Below are positions 1 to 12,929 of a stretch of DNA of 64,000 nucleotides, one piece after another. Below the pieces are notes generated by a model. It saw only the letters and a list, made by a program, of their open reading frames with translations. It was not told where the DNA came from and ran no database searches. How positions within the stretch are numbered: the first letter of the stretch is position 1; each line of letters starts with the position of its first letter. This DNA comes from Pyrrhosoma nymphula (taxonomy: Eukaryota > Arthropoda > Insecta > Odonata > Coenagrionidae). The stretch is from the NCBI GenBank assembly GCA_963573305.1, contig OY754335.1:56937985-57001984 (forward strand), written 5' to 3'. The position numbers and the translations under genes are program-made.

Positions 1-1134
1 GTTTACCTAGAAATCAATTTGCAATGACTTTGGATATAAAAGATTTAGCCTGGAATATTGTAAAAAAAACTTCATGGGAAAGCTTCACAAAATATTACAA
101 ATTTGCAACTCATTAATCACGGTAGATTTTGGTAGTACAAAACAGCAACAAGTATATAAATTTTTAAAGTACAATGCATATTTATCCACTATATGGTTTC
201 CAAGACCATATACGAAAAAAATCACTTTTTACAAAATAATTAAAAATGTTTCATATAAAGTTTATTAATGGTCTTGATATGTCATTTATGCCTTCAGATA
301 TATAAAACCCAAAACAAAAAAATGTACTCAAAATCTATACCATCAGCAGAACGGATAAAAACTTAAGAAATATGATTTTAAAATTATGATTGATGAATAA
401 TTTTATTTTATCTAATTATTTGAAGTGGAGAATAAATAAGCGTAATTTTATCAGTGAAAGAGAACAAATAAAAGGGAAAACATCGCCATTTGGCAAGTAC
501 TCTGAAGGAAGAAAATGTCTTTGAAGATTACTTGGGCAAATAAATATCAATCCCTAAAGAGAGTAGACACGTTGCCGTAAATCTAAAGTTCCACCATTTT
601 GTCTACACCGAATTCAACCGAAAGGTCAGAGTTCATGCGAAGATCCCCACCCATATTGGGCGCAGTAAGAGCAGGGATTCAATGAGAGAAGCTCCGTCAA
701 AATTGGAAAAAAACGCATATAATTTTAAATTGGGATTCAATTTCCTTGAGTGCATTTAAATAACAATCACCTACTTATTCTAGAAGAATTAAGCAACATT
801 ACGAGGAATGACTATGTTAAAATCGTTGATATTAGATAAAACACCAAATAAAATCGAGATTTTAAATCTGACTAGAAAGTTAGCAATATACTGTAGTGAG
901 TTAAAACGATATGAGGTTGTACCTTTTTCTCTAAATAAGTTTTTAGTAACAGATACATTTCCACGGAAAAGGTTCAAAGTAATAATCCTATTCAATGTTT
1001 TTTTACATGCAATTTCGTAAACTATATTGAAAAAAGTCGTTCAAAGTTTTTCATTGCGCAGTGACTCATTAATCACACTCATGGCTATAGGAAAGCTCTA
1101 TTAGACACAACGCCTGCTGATATAATTTCAGTAT
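1..1134. other. AT-rich intergenic DNA, nothing recognised
   Basis: AT-rich sequence with only short open frames (up to 70 codons) and none with a recognisable motif. A slightly GC-richer patch lies near 570-700. I see no repeat structure or RNA gene here. Confidence 0.5.
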
Positions 1135-1650
1135 TTGATGTACCAGATCCACTATGGCGGACAAACAGTGTCGTGTTCCTTTGGATTACATATCATGATG
1201 GAATTCCCGGGAATGAAGCCGCACGCAAAATCAGCTGCAAACACAAAGAAGCAGGTTATAAACATGTTTCAGCTATGTTATATTATTACAAGTATCCGAG
1301 GAGTGCATTAGCTGCTTAGCGGACCTCTGCTATATAAATAACCTCAGAAATGTTCGGGCTATTGGAGCGCTTCCTACAGGAAAGAAGAAATAATCTGTGC
1401 ACTACCGAGAATAGGGGACTTTTGGCTGACATATGGAGTCACTATGCTCATTGTTTTTTTTACATTACGTTTAAAAATTCTCCGTAGGAAGAAGTAACCG
1501 CGGCATAAGAGCTGTCATGCCCCATTATCAATTCAGCACTTTACGAAATGCGTTACACACCGAGTGAATTAATCTAGCATTGGAAGATGATCCAATTACC
1601 TTCAATGGAGGGCTAACCTTCTAAATAAAATGCAAGTACATATTCGAAGC
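1135..1650 (+). pseudogene. Decayed LINE ORF2 C-terminus with RNase H-like motif
   Basis: Translation of the plus strand around 1160-1320 gives a stretch with the core W-I-T-Y-H-D-G-I-P-G-N-E-A-A. It resembles the last catalytic region of LINE-encoded RNase H (family pattern W-x-P-x-H-x-G-I-x-G-N-E-x-A-D), but the final D is replaced. About 80 bases on, another frame reads CALPRIGDFWLTYG, matching the R-L-R-x-G-H-x-x-L-T-H-x-Y segment that follows RNase H in I/Jockey/R1-type elements. Near 1585-1600 an A-L-E-D-D-P string fits the region just before the LINE stop codon. Stops and frame changes make it a dead copy, and no RT domain is present. The order of motifs is what convinces me; the exact clade is uncertain. 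Confidence 0.6.
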
Positions 1651-1672
1651 GTATTACAATTCTTTTTTAATC

Positions 1673-1910
1673 ACAATTTCTGAGCAAATTAATTTTTGGA
1701 ACGCAGTTGAAAACTTATACCTGAAAACCTTTACGTTGGAAACTACCTACTTCTTCCAAAACATTCTACCATATAACTAAAAAATAAGAAAGTTGTTTAC
1801 AAACTGATATCTGGAAGTCGATCTTCGATGGAATTGTAATTCTGCTTTACGTGAATTAATTTAGATATAATAATTTCCGAGCAAATAAAGTTTTGGAACG
1901 CCGCTGAAAA
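1673..1910 (+). repeat. 40-bp direct repeat, 198-bp period, 3' of the LINE remnant
   Basis: Positions 1673-1712 and 1871-1910 are near-identical: both read AATTTCYGAGCAAATWAA, then TTTTGGAACGC and TGAAAAC after one to three variable bases. They lie just downstream of the RNase H remnant and may be a duplicated part of its 3' UTR, although simple local duplication is equally possible. Confidence 0.6.
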
Positions 1911-3419
1911 CCACTTTGTCATAAGGCGGCCAATGGCTAACTTCTTCGGCTACGACACGTGTCATCCTTAATCGGAAATAAGGAAACAATAACGGCTGTA
2001 AATTTGCCGCTTATCTTTAAAAATGCGATTTAACACCAAAATAGTATGTTTAGTATTAATTATATAAATGTACAGATAAATGAGCGGAAATCAAGCACTA
2101 TACAAATGAAATTTAAAATTTATCTATAATAAGTCCAAGTCTGATTGTATTAAGTGCAATTTACCATAGTTTAAAGCCATAAAAAAAATAAAAATTCAAT
2201 TGTGGGACCCCTATCGATTCCCATCAATTTTACTGTTTGGTTTGGATAAGTTTTATGGACTCAAACTAAGTCCTTTAACGAATTTTCCTCAAGATCACAC
2301 AAGGCCAAACTATTTCTTGCACATAAAGCCCTAAAATATAGGCGTATAACTAAATCATCAACGCCGTTTCCCAGATAAATTATATACACATGTAAGTTAT
2401 TACTCATTTGAGAGATAATGAAAACACGTTCTCTAAAACGTATGTTGATTTTTAAATGTTTTTTTCCTTTTTACTTACGTTGATCACGAAACTTTAAGCT
2501 TCACATCCTCGAAGCTTCACATCCGCATTCAACGCTAGTGAAAAAGGTACAATAAACGTGTTGGCGCCCCTATTAATTTCACTACCAACTGTTTACAGCA
2601 AGTCAAGATAAATAGCATGTGTCACCAGTAAGAAAGCAGTGGATAAGTTCTGAGGCACATTCACGAAGTGTTATGGCAAGCACAAATTGTACATACGTGA
2701 AATACCAATTCCAACGGTAAAACATACAGGAATATATTCTTAATATTGTTAATACCACTATCGCAATATTCATAAATCTACATGTGCATCTCCATGAAAA
2801 CCTGAAATTGGCGAGAAATGGAATAAGGTACTAAACCTGAGGCTAATGGGGGTTTGACCTTTCATGGCTTCCTCTTTGAAGATGGTATGAGTGCTAAACT
2901 AGTATTAATATTATTTATAAATACGGCAACAAACGATACAATTGTATAACAGCGCTATTGATGACAGGCCGCAAATGCTAAGCGGCCGCATTAACCTTAA
3001 GGGCATTTTTCGACAGAATAAAATTATGGAAAATTACGCTAGTGAATAAAAACGGAATCATAATACTCTCAAAGCAACTTTGGACTTGGGCACACAAATA
3101 ACTTACAGTCAAATACGAATGTGCTCATAAACGAAATCATTCGATATCATCTGACAAATACGCTTAAAATAGCTTTAGACAGTATCCTGAGAGTTGTGCT
3201 ATGTGCTCAACAGTTTTGAAAATACAGTTGTCTATGCTTTCAGGCGCGAAGCTGCTGATGGCTGGGACCATGCATGTTTCCGCTGATGTTCAAGTTATGA
3301 GATGTTCTGGCATGCTTTCAAACATTCTCAATTTTAATATTATTTAGTCACATGCCACAGAGGTGGGCATTATTCACTGCTTTCTTCAATCTTTTATCGT
3401 CTTTGCCATAAAGGAAGGG
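1911..3419. other. AT-rich intergenic DNA
   Basis: No coding signal. A 14-base unit GAAGCTTCACATCC, with its first base altered in the first copy, occurs twice near 2496-2524. Otherwise there is no visible structure. Confidence 0.5.
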
Positions 3420-3790
3420 TCTTTCCTCCAAGCTGGCGTCTGAGATTCATCTTGGTACCGCGAAAATTTTAACCTTTCGAGCGAGGAGGAACAGGGAAAT
3501 GATTTCAGTAATTAAGGAAAAAAGGTGAATAGAACGGGTCACTTGTTGAGAATGGATGGCGGGACGAGAAACCTTTCGGAAGATTAAGCGAAACGGAGCA
3601 GAAGAGGTTTTTGGGGTGAGCAGACTGGGAGGATGAGGCAAAAGGTAGAATAAGGAGGAAGGTACCAGGTGCAGGACGTTTTAAAGTGAAGACGGAGGTC
3701 TTATACATTAAAGAGAAGAATTCGTAGCAGAAGAAGACGCAGGGTAGAGAGCGGAACGTTCGAACTCTGTAAAAATGATAATGATTACTG
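3420..3790 (+). pseudogene. Purine-rich, probably degraded LINE ORF2 C-terminus
   Basis: The plus strand is strongly purine-biased compared with its surroundings. One frame near 3535-3590 reads T-G-H-L-L-R-M-D-G-G, resembling the G-H-V-x-R-M motif near the C-terminus of many insect non-LTR retrotransposon proteins. It is followed by a basic stretch that could correspond to the usual E-G-x-R-x-R-G-R-P segment. Stops interrupt all frames. Two similar but clearer purine-rich relics lie at 12.9-13.3 kb and 47.3-47.7 kb, which is the main support. A plain purine-rich spacer is the alternative. Confidence 0.35.
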
Positions 3791-5590
3791 CGTATTTATC
3801 TCTAAAATGGTATCATAAAACTTCTCTTTTTTTGTCATCTATACTTATCTTTAGGTCAAAATTGAAAACTGTCCGAGAGATGAGCTTATAAAAGGATATT
3901 TGCATCATACAGTTTCCCACATAACTTACCAACGCAATGACACCACTATGTATCACTAGAATTTTTTCGTGTATATATTGCATTTCCAAAATACTCTATT
4001 TTTTTACCTTTCAAGAGATCAATCCTCCTCGAGAATTGACACAGGTACTCCTAACTCCTTATATATCCTCTTACACTCTATGTACCCATTCATATTTATA
4101 ATTATCAAATCAACATCCAGCTAACAGCCCTTACCAACAGTTATAAGTTAGAACCGACTTAATTCTGTAACTTTAGAGCCATTGATTTTTCGTCACCTAA
4201 GTCCTTTTAACGAGTCTTTCCAAACTTCCCAAATTGCGAAATCAAACAGAGCCTTTAACTCAAAGAATATGTAGTAGGCAAATTATATGTAATGTATATA
4301 ATAAAGAACTCGTCAAATCTGTCATACAACTCATTCAAATGCTATTTCTTTTGAGTTCATTAGTTCCCCGTTTTACCTTTTTCTCCCAAATTATTTCCCA
4401 ATTTAGTATAATATTTTAAAAAATAGCTATTTTATGAATGCGCATGCTTCTTTTAAAACTATATTATTTTCTTTTTGCAGTTAAAAATGAATTTGCCGAG
4501 AGTAAGTATATTCTAGGGATAGCATATAAGAAAATAATGTTTGACATGGTATAAAGCATATAATCACAGGCACTGTAAAATACCTGAGGCTTATTCACAC
4601 AAAATAAACTGTTTTGATTCATATTCCTGGCAATATTAACTGCATAAAGAGTGCTCTTAAATCATGAATGGCATTTCAAAATCATTTCTTTAATTTTTTG
4701 TTTCAGTATCATAAATATTTAACCACTTACTCATGATAAAAGGAATAACAGCTATTTTTTTAGGAACTAATTTTAGAAATCAGAAGCGCACTTATATCAT
4801 CTAAATAGCGCTAAAATATAACACTCAGTATATAAGTCAATATTATTGCCACGGAGACGATGAAAATTAGAAATCAAATTCATTCAAATTAATGCTTAAT
4901 CCAGAAACCAGCTAGCAAATAACCTAAAATTTGAAAGGACAAAAGAAACTATGAGTGATGATAAAAAATGAATGGCCGAAGAATTTCACGGTAAAGCATA
5001 TTTGTATAAGTTAAAATTATTGTTATTAATAATAGAGACAATAATATCAACACTTAATGGCAAGGATATGTTAAATAAGTCAAGATTGTTTTATTAATCA
5101 ACTTGTTTAAATGAAGGGTGAGCAACATAAGATTCAGTTTACAAAATATTGCAATGGATGCCTCAACGAAGGGAGTAAATTTAATACGGACCTAGATATA
5201 AAAGAGCCAAAAAATGCGATAATAATTCTAACACCAAAAAATATTTTCTTTTTTTATATTACATGCGTCGGCCTTGGTGACGAAGTTCGCAACACCCGGT
5301 TTCACAGCAAAAAAGGCTCGGAGTTTGAATTCTGCTACTTGGTTTTTTGTTTGCCATCGAATTAAAGACTTACTCTAGACAGAAATATATAATTTGGACC
5401 ACTAAGTCAGGAAAAGAATTCAAGTCTACCACTCCTAGATTACCTTTACTACCACTAACTATAACAGTGCGGTTATGAAAAGAACATTTACCATTACTGT
5501 TGCATTGCATACGCGGAGTAATATGTCTCGTGTCGCAAATTCCACTCTAACATTTCCTCCACGCAATGGAGTGCAAAATGAGTTCCAAAA
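3791..5590. other. AT-rich intergenic DNA
   Basis: No feature that I can support. The longest open frame is 84 codons (5111-5365, plus strand), low in complexity and unrecognised. A moderately long open frame at 4234-4419 is also unrecognised. Confidence 0.5.
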
Positions 5591-5810
5591 TCTACGTCTA
5601 CGCACTACCCTGACAGCCGCCTCAGAAATATTTGGCAGGGGGTGTTGGGACATCAGCCATGAAACGGGAGGTAATAGGAAAGGAGGTTAAAGGACATTGG
5701 TGAATCGTATGCTAACGAAGCGCCTTGTGTGAATTTGTCATAATCACTAATGGTGCGTGGAAAGAAGAATTTTTGTACCTATCAGTTCGACAGTATGTCT
5801 CTCTTATTCT
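5591..5810 (-). mobile_element. 3' end of a CR1-like LINE (minus strand)
   Basis: Read on the minus strand, a frame near 5800-5775 contains C-R-T-D-R-Y-K-N-S, close to the segment before F-F-P-R-T-x-x-x-W-N-S-L-P at the end of CR1/L2-like ORF2. It is followed by a 3' UTR that reads TCATGGCTGATGTCC, then CACCCCCTGCCA, then a short GC-rich hairpin-like stretch, and ends in a GTAGACGTAGA tail at about 5602-5591. The same layout recurs at 21.5 kb (minus), 30.5 kb (plus) and 62.5 kb (plus), so the 3' boundary is well placed. The 5' boundary is not clear. Sequence at 5810-6070 is GC-richer and may be an older part of the same copy or unrelated. Confidence 0.65.
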
Positions 5811-5945
5811 GTCGCTTCTATCAATTGCAGAGGTATTGCGCAGGAACCAAGTAATAACCTTAGCAATGGTTGTATTGAAATACCCACTGAGGCACCCTGA
5901 CTCCAAAATATCCCAGGACCGTACGGCTTTCCTTGACACTCGGCG

Positions 5946-8500
5946 TGATGCTTTTTTTCTTCGTTTTTAATTCCGCGGGAATCCCAATCGATGCAAAGGG
6001 CGAAGGCCTCAGGAGCTACCTCTCCCGTACGCTTGGCACCGTACTACTATAAAGGGCTTCCCTCTGAGGAAACGTACTATTTAAGCCGGATGCCTTAAGC
6101 AACGTGGAGAGCATGATGAGAAAACATTTTATGGATTGTGTAAACCAGTCGAGTTCTCTCTGACTTATTCACGCATTCCGAAGTGCTAACATATAATCTT
6201 TCAAATTTTTGGTGAATAACTGTGCAGTAAAAACAAAGTTGCAAGAAACTCAGTACGTGATGAAATTTTGGCAGAGGAATGTTAAAACTACAAAAAGTGC
6301 GCGGAGCAGTCTCAAATTAAAACAACATCATATAGCACTGACACATTAACCTTATCAGTATAGACATCAAAATTTTGCCATGCATCGCTAATTTCACATT
6401 AAATTTGACATATATAAGACTCCACAAGCTGGCTTTTCCAAAAAGTTAATATAGAATAGTTTTATTAATGAAATCTCGGTGAGAATATAATATCTGGACG
6501 AAAAAAGAACTTAGACAAACGTTTTTGTGAGAAATCATAGCATTCCGCCCAGATAAAGATTGCCTTCTCGAGTACAACATATAAATTCATGCTACGTAAA
6601 ATGAAGCAGTTTGGACCCGGAGGATATATGGATAATGAGGCTCACGAGTATTTCTAAGTCGGCAGGGGCTCATTTAAGCAAGAAAAAGGGAAAAAAACAG
6701 CTGAATTCAAACAACGCAATGCCAAGCGATCTGATGCAGGGGCGGTTGATGGTGGTTCTTCGTTTGCTTGTCACAAAAACAAGATGAGTTTATGCGTATA
6801 CCTTATAAATAATAGAAAACACATTGTTTTACATTTATAATTGATTTCCAACACCACTAAGTATGCTCTGTGATGTGGTGGTAATGGATGGTAAATAATC
6901 TAATCAGATTCCAAATACCGTAATTCAAAATCAGATACGTTAAAAATCTACAAATGAAAAAGTGGTCAGAACAATTCCTATCTTATTCTTTCATTAATAT
7001 ATTCCCATTAATGATTCCTTCGAAATAAATTAAACTATTTTTATGAGATTTCACCCACGTCCCATGCATATAATGTCCGTTTTTTCCTAGATGAGAAGTG
7101 AAACCTCACCATGAATGTTAACCTTAAAATTTATACAATAGTTAAATAGGAACTTTTTGCCACCGCATTTTAACAAATAATTACTCAGAACGTACAAAGA
7201 ACACTTTGAGCTGACGCATATACAGAGAAAATCCGAATTTTTTTAAGTACTTGAACTCACAGTCCAACACAAAATATTGTCCATTGTGTTAAAGATTTCG
7301 ATCGCAATAAATCATTAATGGGAATGTCATGAAACATACGGTGGTTATATGGTTTACCGCTACACAGCGAAAGAAATGTCGTAATATAACTATTCAAGTT
7401 AACGGAATTTTCAGCTGATATATGAACTATACTTTTACATTCCAATGATAAGTTTAAATTATCTGTACACTACTACCGAAATTTCCCTTTCAATTTCATT
7501 ACAAAATGAATACTTTTCCACTTCGCTTATCCAAAATCAATTTCCCGAATATATTGAGGAAGAACATGAATGTATTTTTCACATTGTGTACGAGTTTTAT
7601 GAAGATTTGGCTTTCTACTTATTCAAAAACGTTGAAACATTTTCCAAAATTGCTGTAGCCTTACACCAAGGCCATGTGAGCAATAAATCACTTAATTAAC
7701 CCTTTTTAAACATTGGAAAAAGAGAAAATCACTGGTAATAGATGAATATGTGCATAGTGCGAACTCACAGAAAACTAAGCAAACCTATGACGACCCCGTT
7801 TTCAGGAGCATTTTCTAAAATCACTACCCAAAAATATATACTTGAAAAATAAAAAGTTAGAATCAATTAACGGAAACCTGATGCTCGACGCTTCTTACCT
7901 TCCAAGGAGACACACTGCCGCCACACGAACATGATGCTGCCCGCACGAAACTGCTCCAAAAACTCGACGAAGGGAAAAAATACGTCACTTTTTGTTTCTC
8001 CTAATATGAAAAAAACAGAAGCTGTCTTTTTCCTCCGGCGAGTGTATACAAAAAATAATAATAGTAATAAAACTCCCTCCCTTTCTCCTTTCACTGAACT
8101 GCTGACACACCCTGCAGCAGCAGCTTCAGATGCCCCATTTGACGAAGTTGATACTTGGAGAGGAGGAAGGGAAGAGCAGTAGTAATTGCAAAGACGAAGG
8201 CTGGAGGAAGGTTGCAGAAGGAAAGCCGAAACTCGTTTGGAGCGGGGAAAACAACAATGAAAAGGATGAAGGGAAGATGAGTGCGTGAGTAAAATATTTT
8301 CACTCCCTTTCTTCTCCTTGAAGACAAGACTTTTGGGCAGAGTGGACGAGAGAAAAACTAATCACCGCCACAGCATCCGAATGATCCACACTTTTATTTT
8401 TTACTATTACTTATTATTCTCCTTTTATACTTTAATTTTCATCTTTATCTTCCTTTTCCTCTCTTCCTTCCTGTTCTTTATCTCCTCAAGGCTTTCTCCT
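5946..8500. other. AT-rich intergenic DNA
   Basis: No gene recognised. 5946-6070 is moderately GC-rich. From 7870 composition rises again, and 8385-8500 is a pyrimidine-rich run on the plus strand. Open frames here reach only 90 codons and are of low complexity. Confidence 0.45.
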
Positions 8501-10200
8501 CTGGCACGATGCGCAACACCCAAAGTTTGTGAGAGAGAGAGACCACACTTTCACTGACGACGTCACATCAAATATGCACCGGTTGTCGTACAGTCGTCTT
8601 GGTCCTCTTCCTGTTTCCTTCTAGAAAAAAACCTCTTCCCTTTTCCTCATCAAAAACCCGCGCTCTCTCCCTTAAACCGCCACCCTGTCTTTATTTACGT
8701 CTCTGACTCCGCAAAAAAAGAGTCAAATATCCCAGCCGAGGATCAACGTACGTACCGCGGCCTGATCTTTGAGCAATGAGTCAGTTGGTTTCCGAATAAT
8801 ATATGAATAGTGAGCATTAGCGATTCCAGTTGGTGCGGTGGAAAATAAAACGATTCACACTTCTCACTAGTGCAGATCGTGAAAAATGTCTTTAAAAACA
8901 CGTCAAGCTCTTCTCACGACTGGCAACGAAAGCAAACCTGGGTATATCCAATTATAAACACCAGGTCAACGAATTCAAAGTCTCAACAGGAATAAATTTT
9001 TATATTTTAACAGTTCTGGCTCAGTAATTGGGCAACAACAACACACACGGCCAAAAAACTATAGTGACTTTCCTCATTCCGCTCACTAAACACAGCGTGA
9101 GTATTATCGAGATTATAAATCTAACATAGCAACATTTACATACATAAATTGGAATTTTTTAAACCCTTTTTAGATTCGAGCTTCGTAAAACCCGAGATTA
9201 TATTTGAGCCACTGACACTTTTCCCTGAACATAATAGCACCCGCCGTATAGGAACAAACCGGCCGTTGATTACTTTATTATTCTCGTCTCACAAAAATAT
9301 CTCTGCTTCCCAATTATATCCGCGAAATACTTTTTTAAAAATCACAGTTCCTTTCCGAGAGATCCAACAAAACTAATAAAAGAGTCCAGCTCTGTGGTTG
9401 AACGAAAATTCCATCACAGCCATTGGAAAAAACTTAAAACGTCTGCGCGGGATTGGTAAACTTTTTCCCGCTACGTCCACGATTGCCACTCCTCAGGGTC
9501 GACGACAGAGAACAGGGATAACAGGACAACGACACGACCGCTTCGGGGAAAAAAACCACCGGAGCTGGACCCGCTAAATCATTCGGGCCGAGAGGAGAAA
9601 AACATGACGACCACGATACACTCTTTTTGCGTTTCCGGTCAAAACTCCGCGAAGCAGCCTCTCCCTCTCTCTCTCAGCTCTGAAATACTCCCAGGATGAG
9701 GCCTGGCAATAATAACATCCCGGCGGCTTCTTCCCTTGTCATCCTACCGCAAGTGTGTCTTCCCGTCAGGCTATGCGTGAAAGGCGTAATCCGGCCGTGA
9801 CCGAAAGAGAGAAACGGTTCGAGTTCAAAAAGAGGAGAACTTGTTAATTTTTTATTGTTTTTTCTTCAGAGCGGAGTGACTGAGAGAACTTGACCCGGGG
9901 TGGTCGGCGCAACGATTCTCGACCTGGAACTGCCTCTCTGGCGACGACCTCGCGCCCAGCATCTTTCTTCCCCTCATTTCATCCCCCTCCCCTCCACACA
10001 ACTTCCCCTCCGCCGCCGGTGGAGGAGAGCAAGGCTCTCTTCCCGCCGAAAGCGCCACTCTAGGGAGAGCGGCATGCGAGTAAACCACTCTTCCTCTCCC
10101 CTCCCCGCCCTTTGCCGCTCCCACCTCGCGCATACTAACCTTCCCCTCCCAGCACCCGCTAACCTTCTTTCGCCCGAAATACATTTATTTTTTAAATAAA
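8500..10200. promoter_or_regulatory. CpG-rich, promoter-like island
   Basis: CpG dinucleotides are much denser here than in the AT-rich flanks, especially at 9460-9800 and 9895-10160. Visible sites include a short GAGA run (about 8531-8540), a CRE-like GACGTCA near 8559, an AP-1-like TGAGTCA near 8777 and a CT run near 9663-9675. Several open frames of 80-110 codons cross 9852-10216 on both strands. They overlap each other and show no domain, as expected when GC-rich DNA simply lacks stop codons. A promoter with untranslated first exon is the best guess, but no downstream exon could be identified. Confidence 0.35.
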
Positions 10201-10304
10201 TAATCATGGACGGCATGGTAGCCCGTTGACCTCAGGCTCATAGAGTGACAGCTCAGTCTGATATATTCAACGATATATGGCGAGATGCGGTGGCACATCA
10301 TTCT

Positions 10305-10446
10305 GAACTCAAGTAAAAACAACTTAGTAATGTCCACAGAATAGTTTATTTACTATACAACACGTTTTGACATCAAAGCTTCATTTTCAGGTCCAAAGTA
10401 AATAAACTATTCTGTGGACATTACCAAGTTGTTTTTACTTAAGTTT
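10305..10446. repeat. Palindromic element A (48-bp arms)
   Basis: Left arm 10305-10353 and right arm 10398-10446 are inverted copies with a few mismatches, both built around the sequence CCACAGAATAGTTTATTTAC. The 44-base loop, read on the minus strand, contains CCTGAAAATGAAGC and TGTCAAAACGTG, matching a motif shared with the repeats at 31.2 kb and 33.3 kb. The whole would form a long hairpin if transcribed. A MITE or the terminal part of a Penelope-like element are both possible. Confidence 0.75.
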
Positions 10447-12929
10447 TGTCTGACATATTATGCAATGATATTTGCACGCATCAACCATTCTTCATTTCGC
10501 AATTATTAAGGCACAACGCTTGAAAATCATTGCCATGCGCTAAGAGACTTCTGATGATGAACCCTGTTTGAAAGTGGTGTAAAAGGAAAATTGATTAATA
10601 AAAGATTTAAGCCTTTCCCGGCAAATGCTTAGAATCTAGTTCTCTCAAGTTTTCCAACCGGATGATGTTGATTACTGGCACCGATGTATCTACTAGTAGT
10701 AATTCTTGTTCTGCCGTCGTCCTAAGGGCGAATTTATTGGCCAGATGGGTATATTTGATTTACACTATTTACTATACTTAATCCTAGTGAAATAGTGTAA
10801 ATAAATAACATTTTTCTGTTCAATCCGTTCACCCTGAGGACGATGGCAGACTACCCCTCATATATTTCGCGCCGGTGCTACTCACAAAAATAACCCGGTT
10901 GGGTCCCGGAGAGCTCTACATTGGATAATTGGGTAAATGTTTCATTCAAACCTAACTAAAAGCATTGATTCTTGGGAAAGAAACATCGATCTACAGTGAA
11001 TTTTAGACAACCGGCAAACCTGAAATTTTTTAAAAGTGAGGCATCATTTATTATTTGTCTTGTTCACGAGAGGGAAATACAAAATAAATATTACAAAAAT
11101 ATTTCAACCAGTTCATACGAAAGCACCTATTCAAACATTAAGCGTATCGTTTTTTTCTTCGCTAAAGTTGCGTCGGAGTCCATTGGCTCACGCTAAAAAA
11201 CTTCATAATTAGACACATTAGACATTACTTCTAGTACCACTTCACAGTGTTTTATTATCCTTATAATGCCATTTTATAACACTGTTATTCACTAAGTAAC
11301 TATTGACTGGCCGGAAAGGAATTATCAAAGAATATGGCGAACTGAGTAATACATCATAACAGTCATTTTCGCAGTTGGTTCCTCTGGATGGACTGTGCTC
11401 GGGTCAGAGTGTACTAAAAGGTTCTCTCATAGAAATTTGCTCTAAGCTGACTTCCTGTGACAATGCCCTCCTAAATGACGTAAACACCTTTAGACCTTCA
11501 ATTCATGCATTTTCTTTTACCACCAAATTCACGAAACCACCAGAAAACTCCACTGCTTTATCTCCCCCTTCGTTCCATCCTACTCTCCTTTACCACCTGA
11601 ACATGAAAATATATAAGAATGCTTTGAGCATGAGAAATATGATATTGAAAATGATGATTTAGCGTTGGAACGAAATGAAAACTTGAATGGAATTACTATG
11701 CTCTCTGTTCACTATCACTCAGGTCAAAGACCTACCATTCGAGTCTCTGAGCCATTGTATCGTGTTGAAGTCGTGGGCAGTTAATTACACTTTCATATGT
11801 TACAACTAACTAAAAAATATGTTCTTGAATGTAATCTATTTTCCATTTTATCAAAATGTTGTTTCAATGTATCTTCAATGTAATTTTCAATGTAATTTAT
11901 TTTCTACTCCATAACATTTTAGCTATTTTTCGCTGAGAGCGTGTCACATTTCTTCTCTCCTGAAAAAGGTCAGTAGTTGGCAGATTCGAAGAATAGCCTT
12001 TTTTGTGGAGAATCGTTTGCATCTCAAGTATGCGCTCGCACGTTTTCAGCGGTAACAAGCATTCATTGAGGAATACCAAGAGCCCTTGTTTTACATTCAC
12101 AAAGTTAAGAGACATAGCAAATAAGCGAGTTTTCAGCGACTGCGACGAGTACCCTAAGACTACCCATATACTTTTAAATACCTATATTAAATAATATAAA
12201 AATATATTCAATAACTTTAATTAAAAATGTTAAATAAAATATTTCCAATCAATGCATTTTTAACAATTATGAACATCGATTCCGATGTTTTTCACTTACT
12301 TTACGATCAAATATTAATGGAATATGTTGATAAATGCTGCTACATGGAAGCAGAATGCCTAGAGCACTGTGCTTCCTACCATGTGTTCGAACACACAAGG
12401 TATTTGGCACATATCCACCCATACACAAGGCGAGTGATTTTCTAGGTATCGGATGATTCTGGGAAATCACAAATGGTATATGAAAAGTAAACGTCCCTCC
12501 TTATCCTGATGCGTGAGTGCGATGAGCTTAATACTTGAAGAGCCCCAACCTCCACGATCAGACTTCCCCTTTCACTAAAGAATTTGGATGGGCCATAGAT
12601 AAAGGCTTGGATAGTATTAGTTAACCAGTGATAAAGGAGTTTGCAGCTATTTTCCGAGGAATAACAAAGCCAGGGCAAGAGATATGAGATACTGAGTAAG
12701 CACTAATGATGGACAGGAAATGTACCTACTAGATAATGAGGGGCAGGAGAAAGAACATGCCCTCTGTTACCTTATGCCTGTGTGCTTGCAACTATAAAAT
12801 ATCTAAGCATTTCGATACAGCTTACCTTTGGTAAAAGAGAGCGGATATTGAATAAATCGACAAAAATAGAAAGTTAGCTTAGGGGGTACAGCCAGGTAAA
12901 ATAAAAGGTTAATAAAAAGTTTGATAAGG
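10447..12929. other. AT-rich DNA with small hairpins
   Basis: A perfect inverted repeat TTTACACTATTT / AAATAGTGTAAA spans 10759-10801. A CTGATGATGA motif sits at 10551-10560, followed by TTTGAAAG, and a CTGAGGACGATGGC motif near 10833 is followed by TTCGCGCCGG; both recall the motif of element A. Open frames at 11375-11662 (95 codons) and 12442-12678 are unrecognised. Confidence 0.5.

Noticed and set aside
9852..10216. Overlapping 80-110 codon frames on both strands
   Set aside because: Several frames are open at once in a GC-rich block with no domain; explained by composition.
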